Positions 1 to 13,600 of a stretch of DNA of 64,000 nt are shown in pieces. The stretch covers positions 1,240,001-1,304,000 of the forward strand of contig CM068588.1 of NCBI GenBank assembly GCA_035048485.1. The letters are read 5' to 3'. Every line of letters begins with the position of its first letter. Position 1 is the first letter of the stretch. Both the position numbers and the translations under genes were made by a program. This stretch comes from Pteria penguin. Its lineage: Eukaryota > Mollusca > Bivalvia > Pterioida > Pteriidae. Below the pieces are notes generated by a model. That model was given only the letters and a program-made list of their open reading frames with translations. It was not told the DNA's origin and did not search any database.

Positions 1-1602
1 GTTTATCACCATGGTAACTCGAGTATCCAAGGAGGTACACTGTTCATGACAACCAACTATGGTTATCTTATCAAGGTCAGTCTTTGTATCATTACTTACA
101 ACATAAATGATTGGTCATTAAAATTGAGCGAAAGTGCATGTATACGTGAACGAATTAGTAGAAATTATTTGAAACGACGTATTCGAATGGGTGATTCATA
201 TAGTACAGATATTTCTGATTGGATTATTAAAGAATAACGTCATCTGTGAACATTTTATAAACCTCAGCATTTAGTGAGGCCTTTTTAATTTAAGGTAAAA
301 TGCAAAGGTAACGATAACATATTTGATCACGAATTCGAAAGTTTTGTTACATATGTCGGTTTCTCAGAGTAACGTTATAATTTGATTTTGTTTCTAATCG
401 TCACGTCATCCCAGTAGATGTCACATATGGTGAACAGAAACATGTTTAACCAACCAGATAGAAATATCAAACTTAGCACGAGTTGTCTTTCTTTCTATGC
501 AATATACGTGACGCCACAGCCCAGATACACCTTGTTTGCTTTACTATCAGTAAATGATCTCTAGGAGACTAACATTATCGATTGAAAGGACAAAAAAGTA
601 GAAAAAAAAATGCAACATATATAGTAAGCATTGTATATATGAAAGCGGGATATTTCAAATCTTAAATTCCCTTTCATATCATTCTTTCTTACAGGTCGAT
701 GAAAATTCCAAAAGGATGTACGCCCAGTATGATATCAGCGGGAATAGGTCTGTCCGAGTTGAGCCTCGTTATGAAGTATATCATGATCATATCTACCTCC
801 TATCAGGCAAAAAGGTACGTTATCTAGCCCAACTGAGGAAGTACATAGAGAACGGACAATACTTCGCCCGATGGGCAGGTTATGATTTGATTAAAGACGG
901 AGACAGTGCAGAGAGGACATCATTTCAGAAAAATGAGCATATTATGACATAATTACAAACGTAGAAATGTCATACAGAACGGATATAACTTAAACCAGTT
1001 GGCATGTTATAAAATCAATGCAGACATAAAAAAGTTAATAAAGAACGGTCATAACCTTGCTCGAAGGACATATTATGAAATCATTAAAGACCAAGAAAGT
1101 TAAAAGAAAAAGGACATAACCCAGGCCAATGAGCAAATTATGACATCATTACAAACTAAGAAAGTATATAGAGATGCCGAATGGGCATGTTATGACGTAA
1201 CACACCAAAAAAAATGTTAAAAAAGAAAGGGTATAACCGAGTTTAATGGGAATGCTAGGACATCATTACAGAATAAAAAAGTTAATAGAAAATAGACATA
1301 ACTTAATGCAAATGGCGTGGTATGACATGAATTTCAGATTTCATTTATAATGGGTTATATGTGAAATATATATATTTGGATCCCAAATATAGATCTAATG
1401 CATTATTTTGTCATTTGGACCTCCGTTTATTTTGCAGGTGTCCAGATTCCCTCTCCATTCGTGCCGTATCCATGTAACCTGTGGCGCATGCGTAACCAGT
1501 AATGATCCTCTAGGATGTGGTTGGTGTAGGGATAAATGTGTAGAGAGGGAGGAGTGTAGTAACTCGTGGTATAACACATCCTGTCCGCCCATCATTAATG
1601 AT
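1..1602 (+). CDS. Sema C-terminal end and PSI domain exons of the MET-like receptor
   Basis: Exon 1-75 reads into the window open and ends AAG|GTCAGT. Its end ([15 protein letters not shown]) resembles the last beta-blade of Sema domains. Exon 695-814 continues (IYLLSGKK). Exon 1438-1602 is a PSI domain: Cys spacing in [19 protein letters not shown], followed by further Cys residues, is the typical plexin/MET cysteine knot that comes directly after Sema. Acceptors TTACAG|GT and TTGCAG|GT and donors GTACGT and GTGAGT are canonical. Introns 76-694 and 815-1437 hold AT-rich sequence with no gene that I can see. Confidence 0.85.
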
Positions 1603-4600
1603 GTGAGTACAGTGTATAGCTAAATAATCTGCCTAACGACGAGGATATTTACCTGATCAAAAAAAAAAAAGGAAAAAGAACAACCCAAAAAACAAACAAC
1701 ATTGTATGTCATGTATTATCTCTCTTCTATTAATGTCCCCTTAATTGTCAACTTTATTTAACAGACAACAGCTGATTTTCAGAATATTGGGGGAAAGCAT
1801 AAATTAGTAAAAAAGAAATTCCTACCTTTGACTATAATAATAATACATGTTTTTAAATTGTCAAACTATATTTTTGTATCGAAAATAGTTAATCACTGGT
1901 ATTTCCAATTCTTGACATATAATTATCATGTGAAGCAGTGTATCCATTGTACACATTGTACACATTTTATGCTTTGATTGTAAAATCAGAGAAGATTTTT
2001 ATTATTTTAGTGTTTGAAAAGTATGTTTAAGTGATTATTAAATTCTGTTAATGTGGAAGTTCAAGTTATATGCAGAGCAAACAAATAACCAAGATAAGAG
2101 ATAAAGGAATAAAAACCATATAGGATTTCTTTGCTCACTTATTTTTTTTTTTTTTTTTTTCTTCTTCTTTTTTTTTTTTTTTTTTTTTTTTTGTTTTATA
2201 TCTTTATTCATGTAGCTGTATTTCAAGTTATATAGATATTTACGTATATTTTGGTTCTTCGTTTACTTATTTATTATTTATATATTTGAACTAACATTCT
2301 CAAAAGAATATCCTAAACTGTTCATGGTAAATTTAAGTTTATAAAAAATTCTAGTTATTCCATACCTCTTTTCTTTTTGTCAGGTTATGCCTGTCACTGG
2401 TCCGCTAGAGGGCAGCACAAGAATAACTATTTTAGGAGAAAACTTTGGTACTAGCAAACATATCCTAGAGGTTACAATAGGCAAAGCTTTATGTAATGTC
2501 ATGGAGGTCAACGATTCTAGGTCAGTATTGAAGGTACGCAGCAAGCGGTACTTTGGTCAATATTCAATTATTACGATGCCTATCAATTTGATAACTAAAT
2601 GTGATAGATGGTTCTGGTGTGTAAGGAGGGATCTAAGAAAAATAGTTTTTAGTAAAATCATTCTTATTTGTAACCAGATAAAGAAATATTTCCCTTATTT
2701 AGTAAAACCCTTTCTGACTCTTCGGGAATATGTATGTATTTCCTCGCATAAATCAACAAAAATTTATACTGACAATACATCACAGTAGCGTTAAGAAACG
2801 TCATATACCATGGAGGCACGGCGATCATAATGCCAGTGAAGATAATCAACGTCATCTATAACTAGTGTATAACCAGGACACACTGCCGACTTCATCTTCC
2901 CTTATCATTTAAGAAGCAATTGAAAATCAGTGTATAATATATTATCTATCTTATTTATCATGATAGACATAATATGAGTAAATACAAAACAAAACACTAA
3001 CTACGTGACTTCTGTTCCTTGCAGAATTTTATGTGAAACACCTACCTCCAATCGCAGCCAATCCTTGCCAGTGACTGTGAACATAACTCAAAAGGAAATG
3101 ATGCCAAAATATAGCATATATGGCCCGTCGGCGATGCAGAATGTTAATTTTACGTACTTGGTATACTTTGGTATTTTTTTCCACTCAATTTTATTGTATC
3201 ATGCACAACAACAAATATTCGTATCTTGCCACTCATGAGAATCAATGATACATGATCAAAATGGTTTGAAAGTAAAGAACAATCAGTAAAATCACAATAC
3301 AAAAAGTTAAAGTTAGAATTACATTTTTTAGAACTTATCTGTTATTGTAATCCTCCTTACAGGATCCCGCACTACAGTCATTTTATCCTAATAAGGCTCC
3401 AAAAAAAGGAAATACCACAATTACCATTCAAGGCGAGAATCTGGACATAGGAGCAACGGCCACAATAAGGATCGCCGAGTTTATGTGTAAGATTGTAAGG
3501 TAAACTTTTATTCAAGAAATTCTTTCGTTAGCCAGACAAGTTCCAGAGGTATATACTTGTCGTCTTAAAACATTGTGGCAAGTGTCACTGTGATATACAT
3601 GAATGTCCTACATGGTCAATGTCAGCAGCATCACATCATATCAGGTGAACGTAATTTTACACCGTTTACAACATTTTGGATCATATGTGGTACATTGTTG
3701 TGATTGCCACATTGACAGCATATCACAGGTACGTGATTTTACACTTTGGTATGTTTTTGTCACTTCCACAATGACATGATATCAGAGGTAGGTGATTTTA
3801 CACCATGGTACATTGTTGTAATCGCCACAGAGAAATAGCACCATTAGCTTTATCATTTTATGCTATAAGAGGTTTACCAATGTATTATTCATTTACACAA
3901 AATAACACGTACTGTGCAAAGGTTTCTGGTCTGCAACCCTCATCAGATGCAAAACATTTGGAAGGGGACCACCTTGTAAGCATACCCTTTGTAACGTATT
4001 CGTGATTACGGGCTGTGATTGTTTTGATTAATTTTAAAACTTTTGTAACAAACAATGCAACATCCGTTAACGGAAACGCAGAAAAATAATATTAGTTTTG
4101 CCCCAGCCCTCTTTCTAAACACACACACACACACACTACTAGTTTGCTTTGTATATATCTGTACATGAATACATGCCAACGCATAGAGTTCTTTAAAAAG
4201 ATTCAATAACAAATACCAAGGAAATCTGAAATGCCGATAGGTGAGGGTAAATCTGGAATTGTGGTCCACTTATGACCATTTCGCTTGATATAAATTAAGG
4301 AAAATATAAGATGTTGCTCTAGAAATTGAACATTTTTAGAGGACCAGAAGTAAGGTACCGTGGAGAAGAGAGCATCTCCTGTTTACCTGCTTTTTTCACT
4401 ATTGTTTTTTTTTTCTTGGGGACCTATGTTCTATAGCTAAGTCAGATGTCTTTCCCTTTGATAAGATGCATTTCTTTAATCACAAATCGTCTACTTTTGT
4501 AGCCGAAATAGTAACAACATAACCTGTTTGACCTCAGAGTGGTATAAAATCTCAGCGGCCCACAGACCCTCAGAACATTGTGTGGACAGTGGCAAATTAG

Positions 4601-7600
4601 AGCTGAAAATAGATGGAAGCATTAACGTCAGCAGAACTGATTTCTGCATTATGGAAAATCCTAAAATCATCAGTATGAGACCTATGAAATCCATAATGAG
4701 GTGAGTTCTTAATTTCAATTTTCAACTCTGTTAATTTAATCAATTAAAATCAATCAGTTAGTGTTATTATTTAAAAAAAAACAACTCAAACTGACTATTC
4801 CTTCATTACTCTAGTGAATCTCCTTTGCATGTATAGAACAAATTAAAGTTAAATTTCTTTGTTATTATATTAATGATGTCTTTTCCGTTTCCTTTTTTTA
4901 TGTTTTCATGTTTCATATGATTATGTTACACCTTTTGATTCAGTAAACTTAGATACTAGTAACGACTGACAATTTCAGTAAATATCAAGAAATTCGATTG
5001 CTCTGAATTTTGAAATGTTCTTGAAGTTGACACATTAATCAAAGCTGACCGTAAAATGTGGTGTAAGATGTCCTTGGAAACCTTTGGTCCATCGGACAAA
5101 ATTGTATACTATGTTGTATTCTGATAATGGAGTTGCTTTTTACTACAGCAATATGGACGAGCTTCTGTAACATCCTGGAGTACGGTTTTCTGCAGCCCTC
5201 ATATTAAGTGCTGCTCTAGCAGCCGTTTTTGTTACTTTTCGTGCATACATTCTCGATTGTTCTATGCTATTGCTTCAATCTTATTTATTAAGGATTTGAG
5301 CTGTTTGTTATGATATTGTGGTCTCATTTGTATCTGTTTCCTTTGTCATAAACTTGCTTCAAATCAACCAGTCTTTCTAATGATCATGTCATTGCAACTC
5401 CAGGTCCAGTCTTACTCCAGGAACAAACAAGTATTTCTTTGATAATATTGAATTTCAGAAATTAAAACAGTTGCTCAAAACTTTTATTCCGACAATAACT
5501 TCATCGCAAGTATGATTTTTACTCCCTGGATTGAAATATTTTATTACTGAAATTTATTTTATTTCGCAATAAAAGAAATTATTCCCCGAATAAAAAGTGT
5601 TGTTGAATATAGGTGAAATAATGTTATTCCTAGATTATCCTGTAATAATAACTATTCCTATACCTGTACGTAGAATAAAACACTATTTTTTATCCCAGGG
5701 ATAACAATCCCAGAAATAGGAAAATTTACCATGGGAAACGCTTATCCTAGGAATAAATTTATACTCTTTGAACAACTCGGTCCAGAAGGGATGAAACCCT
5801 GAAACTGTATATTCTTAAACAATTTATATTACGAATATGTTTCTATTTTTTCGTCCATTGTAAGCAATATTCCTTGTCATTCTATAGCAAAAATTCTTTT
5901 CAGCGGAGGAATACAAATTTCTATACACGGTGAGAATTTTGAAGCAGTGACAACGCATATCCTTCAAGTCGATTTCTCAAATGAAAATAAAACAATTAAA
6001 CAGGTACATATATGCATATACACAACAAAATTCATCTATTGTTCAAGTTTCTTAATATCACATTCTCAGAAGCAGTATTTCAGTTTCTTTATATCTAATT
6101 AACCAACATCGTACAAAATTGCTGACTCCAAGGTATACAGTGTTATTACAATGGTATGGATACTCGATCCAGATGACTCATCTTCACATTATGCTAGTGG
6201 AGTTCAAATTGATCAAAATGCGTTGTTTGCAATTTTCAAATCAAAAATTTGTCGAGAAATATGTTTAACATGTAAATCAAAATAATATCATTATAATATT
6301 CATTTGTTTTCTTGCTTCATCAATTTCATTTCATCTCATTTGAAGTAGAAATAAAGAAATTACGGCAATTTGAAAATAGCTAAAATCATTAAAATATTTA
6401 ACGATAGCGCGTCGGTACAGCGAGATGTTTATTTTGCCTTGTAATTGACGGCGCGCTTAGAATCAACAAACATAAAAGCGATATGTTCACTGGCGTTGAC
6501 CGGGGTCACGGTTGTATTTACTCCAGTGAAGTGAGGTTTTTCAGGTAAACACGTCCATTACCTGTAAACAGTTGATCGCGGAAGCGAAAACGAAGTGCGA
6601 CACGGGAACACATAAGTTTTTTAAATCTACAATTTTCAGTTTTTAATTTATTAATATGCGATAAGTATGTTTCCCCCGATTCAATTGATACAATTTTTAT
6701 AAAATTATACCAAGAAATGACTAAAGTCCATTCGAAAATAAAAAAGATATCGTCACTCTCTCTCTCTGCCAAAACAAACGGTCCGCCATATTGTTTTAAC
6801 GAGTCATTGATTACATCGATATACATAGTAAACAATCGTGCATTATAAAGTTCTCAAATAAGAGAACTCATAACTGAAACATTGTCTATAGAAGTAATTA
6901 TGATTATCCTGTTTGTGAAAAATTAACCCGTAGCTTTTATTTATCAAAAGTATCATTTTATCAAAAGCTTCACTTCATCATTCATATACATAAATTTTAA
7001 GCACTGCGTGGCACTAACACTAACCATAAAAAATTACAAATTTAATACTTAAATGATTAAGTTATACATTCATGAAACTGCAAGGTTGTGCATTTTGAAT
7101 TGCTGTAAAAAGATATGGAAATGCGATATTTTCAAATCCTCATATCTTGCACAGTACTAGAGATAAACCGATGAAATGTTCAGGGTTTGTTACCTACAAA
7201 GTGCACTTTGAAAGTAAAGAACGAAGAAGTACTGGCGGGTACTTATGTATTCTTTGATATATTGTGATACAAATAAATTATTTATAGTTATCTAAAAATT
7301 GAATCTCATGTGCTTATAGGAAATAGTTTGGGCCTCACTAATTATACTGACTCTGATTTGTACCAGTGCCAGTCTGGTCACATCTTTCTCCCTAGCTATC
7401 AAGATGACGGTGCAAGCTCAGTTGTCCAAAACTTACAAAACGAAAACTAAACAAAAACAATGGAAAATGACATAAATCAAACCAAAGAACATCTACTACG
7501 GAATAGAAGTAAACTCCACAATGGATTGAAATATTGTTACCCTGGAGAGCAAGCATCTGGTGCTTGCTAACAAGACCTGTCATTTAAGTGCAATAGAAAC

Positions 7601-10600
7601 TGTTGAATATTTGCTTCCTCGCCAAGTTCATATTGGTTATCAGTGCATTCAAATGGTAAGCGGTTCAAGTGACAGCTATGTCACATCCCTTTATGTTCTT
7701 ATGATATGAATTAAAATATTGCAAAGACTATCATGTTAATAAAAAACCACTTTACACATGTGCCTTTGTCGACAGGAATGTGATGTTATGACTACTGAAC
7801 TTATGAGATGTAAAATGCCTAAAGTCAACATTAAAGGAGATCGCCGTCTGACGGGTCATGTGTCCATCCTGTTAGACGAAGAGACATTCTTCTGGAAACA
7901 TTCTGAGATGTCTACTAATAACAAGTTCACCATATACCCAGACCCAGAATTCGACGTCCTTCATTCATCAAGCGATAAAATTGTCGAATATGAATGAAAA
8001 CTGCTTGAACTGACGGTAATATTAATCACACTGAAAAGTTAAAGACTTAACGACCCACACTAATTCTAGTGCTTTGGGGGGATTTATTTGTTTTGTAAAA
8101 ATTTTCATTTTTTAGCTCACCTGAGCCAAAGGCTCAAGTGAGCTATAGTCATAGTGCGCCGTCAGTTGTTCGTCGTCCGTTCGTCGTTAACTTTTTCACA
8201 CTTTCGACTTCTTCTCTGGAACTACATTGCAGATTTGGATCAAACTTTGTAAGGATGATGTACTCAAGGTCCGCTACTAAAATTGTGTTCGGGATCCACA
8301 TTCCCTCAGGGGTGGATCCAGCGCGGGTCAAAAGTGCCCAAAACGGTACCTCTCTTCAAACATTTTCTCCTCCAGAACCAGTACATGAATGGGGAAACTA
8401 GTTGCATTTCAACAATCTATAAAGATGGGTTACCAAAAATTGTGCTCGGGGTTAAGATCCGTCAAATAGAATTTTACGCTTTTTTGACGTGTTTCTGGAC
8501 TTTCAATTTCAATGCAGAAAAGTGTCATGTTTTTCAGTCAATTGATATTGATGATTTCTTAATGACTATTTTGATCATAATTGTGGTAAGGAATGTTACT
8601 GTGAAAGAATTTCGTCAATATCTCAATTTTTGGATTTTTAATTAATTTTTTAAGACTTCAAAAAAAGGGGGGGGGGGCGGAAGGAGTGTTGGTCATTTCT
8701 CACATTTTCAACTTTTTATACGCCCGTCATTAGACGGGACGTATTATGTTAAGGCGTTGTCCGTACGTCCGTCTGTCCATCCAGGGTCATGTTTTCCGGA
8801 CTTTTTTTGCTGTTTTCAAGATATTGAGTTGAAATTTGGTACATTGTTTTATATCAAGCGGCGTCAGTACCAGTTCGAGTTTTGTTACGATTGATCACTT
8901 TTGACAGATTTATGGTTCTTGGACTTATAAATTTCAAGATTTTGTTTTGAAAATTCATTAAAAATCTAATTTTTGTAAAAACATTATGAAATTTATCATG
9001 AAACAAGTAAAATGTTCCAACTTTCACATATTGTACGGGTATTGATATCTTTTCCTTCATTTTTGAGAAATTTATAATTTTAGGAAAGGGGGTGGTGTTG
9101 GGGCGAGGGCGGGCTTGTTCTAAAACAATTCGAGGTGTGTTTTGCAGGTCAAGTTTCAATATGGGTTAGATAGGACCATTTCTGCAGGAGTTATTGCCCT
9201 CGGACTTATTGCTATGATAAAATGCTATGAAACGCAATTAACATTAGTAAACGTCAGATGTTTTTCATGAAAATCATGCCAAATGCGAATTGATCCAGTC
9301 CGAATTAAGCGACGGGCGTATTATGCCACGCTAGGCGTTGCTCTTGTCTGCAAAACTGTTCAAAGTATTTTAATAAATCTTGGTAGAAATAAATCACTTA
9401 TGATCCCCTTCAAATTCTGTTGTTTCCGTGCAGACCTCTCTACAGGTGGCGCCACCATAGTCAAAAGTAGGTCACAAAAGAGTACCCTCCTTTGACAATA
9501 TTCTTCTTTATACGGGCTGTATACAGAGACAAACAGAATGCATAGAAATGATCTAGAGGGATGAGTTAAGACGTATTGTCATTTTGGTTCCCTTCCAAAA
9601 TCAAATTTTAGAAATTTTTTTTCGACATTTGTTTGGACTTGGTGATTTTAATGCAGAAATGTGTCATATTTCCTAGTTAATTGACAATGATGATTTTGAA
9701 AGAATTTTGTCAATATCTTAATTTTTTTTATTTCCTATGAGTTTTTCAAGACTTTCAAATGAGGATGTATAGGAACAATTCTTCACGTTTTTAACTTCTG
9801 CTGTTATACCACATGAAAGATTTTAATGAAACATGGAATACATGAAGTACTATAGGTCCTCTATCAATTTTGTAAATTTCATACAAATTGGTTAACAGAT
9901 AATGCCACCATGTCTAAAAACTAGGTCTCACAATGGTACATATACCACTTGGCAATTAAAATATGGAGAGTAGCGGTTCAAATTCAGCTGTGCTCAATTT
10001 TTTTTTCATTTCATTACACATCTAAATAAGTTTATAGATGTTTCTCAACACTCAGCATATGAAATTAGACAGTTTTAAGTCAAATCTGGACATTATTTGA
10101 AACAATTGTTGTTCATGACCCAGACTTGAAATCAGTCAACAAAAGGCTCCACCTAAAGAAAATAACTAACATGTTGCCCTGAATCACATCTTACAGAGAC
10201 GAAGCAAATGCTTAATATCAAAATCACCTGAATGGATGTGCAAAAAAGTGTTGTTTTTCATTCTGGTCTGAAATAAAATTTGACATATTTTCAACATTTG
10301 TATTGACTTTGTCACAGTAATGTAAAAATAAATGAATTCTTCCTTCCTGCATGACTGATCATCTAGGTACTCAGATGAGCGATATAGGCCCAATTGGGCC
10401 TCTTGTTTCTGTTTTGTTTTTGTGTGTTTGGTTGTTATCGATCGAAAATCGGGGCATATTGTTTTTGTCCTGTCTGTCTTTTTGTTTGATTGTTTGTCTT
10501 TTGTCAACTTTAACCTTGGCGATAACTTTTGGACTTTGTTGCCGCCAGGGGCATTAGTGTTTCACAAATACATCTTGTATTTAAGCCGATATATTTAAAT

Positions 10601-13600
10601 TTAAGTTTTTCAGCATATTATTGTATTCCCTGTTGTTCGTATTTTGGGGTGTTTTTTTTTTCTTGTTGTTGCTAAGGTGTATATTGTCACAGTTAAGTCT
10701 GACCCTTTTTCTCGTTTCCACCATATGTAATTGATATTAATTTTCGAACGCATTGGGTATACTACAGACAGTTCTGATGTTAAGTGATATAATTTCAACA
10801 CTGCCAGAACAATGCACAATTCGATATATTGATTTACTTCATTTCCAGGGCAGGAATTTGAATTTAGTTTTCAAGCCAAGCGATCTGGATGTACATATAG
10901 GGAAGATACGGTGTCCAGTCCGCAGTCTTAAGGACGTCAGTCTCACATGTAACTTGGAGTATGTCCTCCAGAATTACTCCGACAAAGAATATCATAAAGT
11001 GATGGTAACACCTCGATTATTTTTTACGTCTTGTCCATTATAAGTCATTTAAACTCTAGAAATACAGTATATGCTATAATATGTAATATGTGAGCCAAGT
11101 CTATGAATAGGGGAGATATGACAATTCATTTGTGCAATCAAATGATTGGTTAGACCAATCAAATTTCAGTAATCCTCAGTGCTATTTCTGTTATGTATAA
11201 TAAAAGACGCTTCTTGTTTGCGACAGGTAAGTGGAGGTAACTACCACCAGTCGTTGGGCAAAATAACTTTCAGTCACGTTCGCAAGGGCTCTTTAAGAAG
11301 CGTCAACAACGTAGTTATGATCAGCGGGGGCATCGGTTTCATCTTGATACTGATCTTAGTATTCCTCGTCTGTATGTATATCAACCATATAGGGCCGTTC
11401 CAACGCAAATCTCGTCAGTTTGACACGGAGGTGTCGTATCACAGAGATGCACGTCGGGAACCTCCCGGATTTGGTAACCTTCTGCAGGAGCTGCAACGTA
11501 TCGAGAGTGAAAACAAGAGCACAAATGGTGTGTGGTTTGTTGTTGTTGTTGTTATTGTTGTTGTTGTTGTTTTCTGAAGGAACAACATTGTTCAAATATT
11601 TGACAAATAAAACTCCTTTACATAAGCTTACAGATAACAAACTTTTCTCGAGAAACACATGTACCAGAGACCTTATGTTTAATGTACTGCATCCTTATGG
11701 CATACAGTATCAGGTGTTCTTAGGAAAGGTCAATGAAACATTTATGCCCATCAAAATGTTCAGCAGTTTTTACATGGTGTTGTTTTGAAAACATTGCTCG
11801 CCCTACAATACTAGTTATAATCTACGGAGTTGACCAGACAGGCAACTTTTGGGAAACATTTATCCTACAGCCAAACAGAGCCAGTGTGTATGTGTGTACT
11901 AGGCTAGTGGCTAAGAGGTCCAGAGTTCAAGTCTCATCAGTAGGTCGCCATTCCGAAGAGAAAATCCTACTGTTCTGTGTGGTGTCGTTGCAAATGTTTA
12001 AGTGTTTATACTCTGCATCAGGCAAATGTCATCACTATCTATGTGCAATAACCTTCGTCTGGCGTTTACCAAGAATCAAAAGTCAAACAAAATATGAACG
12101 AAATGTCCAGGTAACCAGCTGTCAAAACTTCGATTTTCCTTAATCAGTGGTACTACAGCCGATTAGATATGAACAAAACGGGCCATTCCTATTGCTAATG
12201 ATAACAGAAAGACGGTAAATGCGATCTGGCATAGGTGCTCCAAAATGTAAAATTGATTGATTGACTACTGTTTTACGTCGCTCCACTATCGTTTCACGTA
12301 TATGGTGACATCTGCCTAATGCATTGCATAGACATTTATACCTTTGCAATAGACACACCCAAACAATAATGGATTTTGTACGTGACACATTTTTCGTGAA
12401 ACTGGACCTCAATTTTCACTGTCTCTTTCAAAAGATAGTTCACGTGTGTTCATAGGGGTTTCAAACCTTGGATCTCTTAGTCACAAGCCGTACATATGTG
12501 AATATGTGTAAATATAATGGTCTTGAAATCAACGTATCAGCTGAACCAGACCGAGAGACTTGGTATCAACGTCCTCTACAGACGTCCATGTAAAGCCCAT
12601 TAATGTATTGTTTTACAATATAATTAAATGCTTCATTAATTTATACAAATCATATTTGTATATTCACCGAATGAATGAATTTTATTTTTTGTATCTTGCA
12701 GATCATTCCCGGGTTCTTCTCGAAAGAAGACAGGTTGCAATGGGAGGAGACGATACGACCTGCTCTATGGCTGGCATAATCGACCTCCTCCAGAAACAAA
12801 ACCTCTTGATTAACAGCCACAACCTCAGGTTGGGCCCAAATAGAGACATAGGTAAGAGCAATATACAAACGTAAAATCCACACTAAAGCCATATTTAATT
12901 AACTATTGCATTGTTATAATGATATTGCATCTTATATTGTGATATGTATCTCTTAGGGAACTTTGACTGTGTATATAAGGGTTACTTGAAGAGAGCTGGT
13001 GACAAAGAAGAACTAGTAGTAGCAGTAAAAACCATTCTCAGTAAGTTTGTAAATACTTCTCAATCTAACATCCATCAATATATATGATTCCTTATTTTTA
13101 GACCTAAATAATAACAAGGAAATCTATAGCTCTGAACATTTTACATACCTTATTTAGTTACTTGCGTATAATGTGAATGATGTTTGCGTTTGTGCCTCTT
13201 TGTGCGTGTTGTTGTTGTTTCCTGGAAGGGGATCAGATTATCGAGAAAATTAAATAATTTTGCTATTTTAAGTTTTAGTGTTGTTGTCACCTTTTGTGCT
13301 GATATTTTACATTAATTTTGAAAATGACTCGCATAGATGTTCGCATAGATTGATTCGACACTCTTGAAAAGTGAATGTTGCTGTTATATTGTACTTTGTC
13401 CATTCTCAGGATCTTAAATAAACTGTGATTTTTTTAAATTGGAATCATTCATAATCTAACAAACTTTTGATTCGTATAATTTTAGGATCGGGGAACAGTG
13501 ACATCAACACTTTCCTAAACGAGGCTCTAATGATGAAGGACTTGAGGCATCCAAACGTTCTCTCTCTGGTCGGAATCTCTCTGGAGAGTGGGGAATTCCC

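Noticed and set aside
2384..2788. 133-codon single-exon reading of the IPT1 exon
   Set aside because: Only 2384-2520 is receptor-like. The rest is intron read-through after the GTCAGT donor.
11420..12143. Two open frames of 122 and 136 codons following the transmembrane exon
   Set aside because: One is an off-frame reading of the juxtamembrane exon running into a TTG repeat. The other covers a SINE. Neither has family resemblance.
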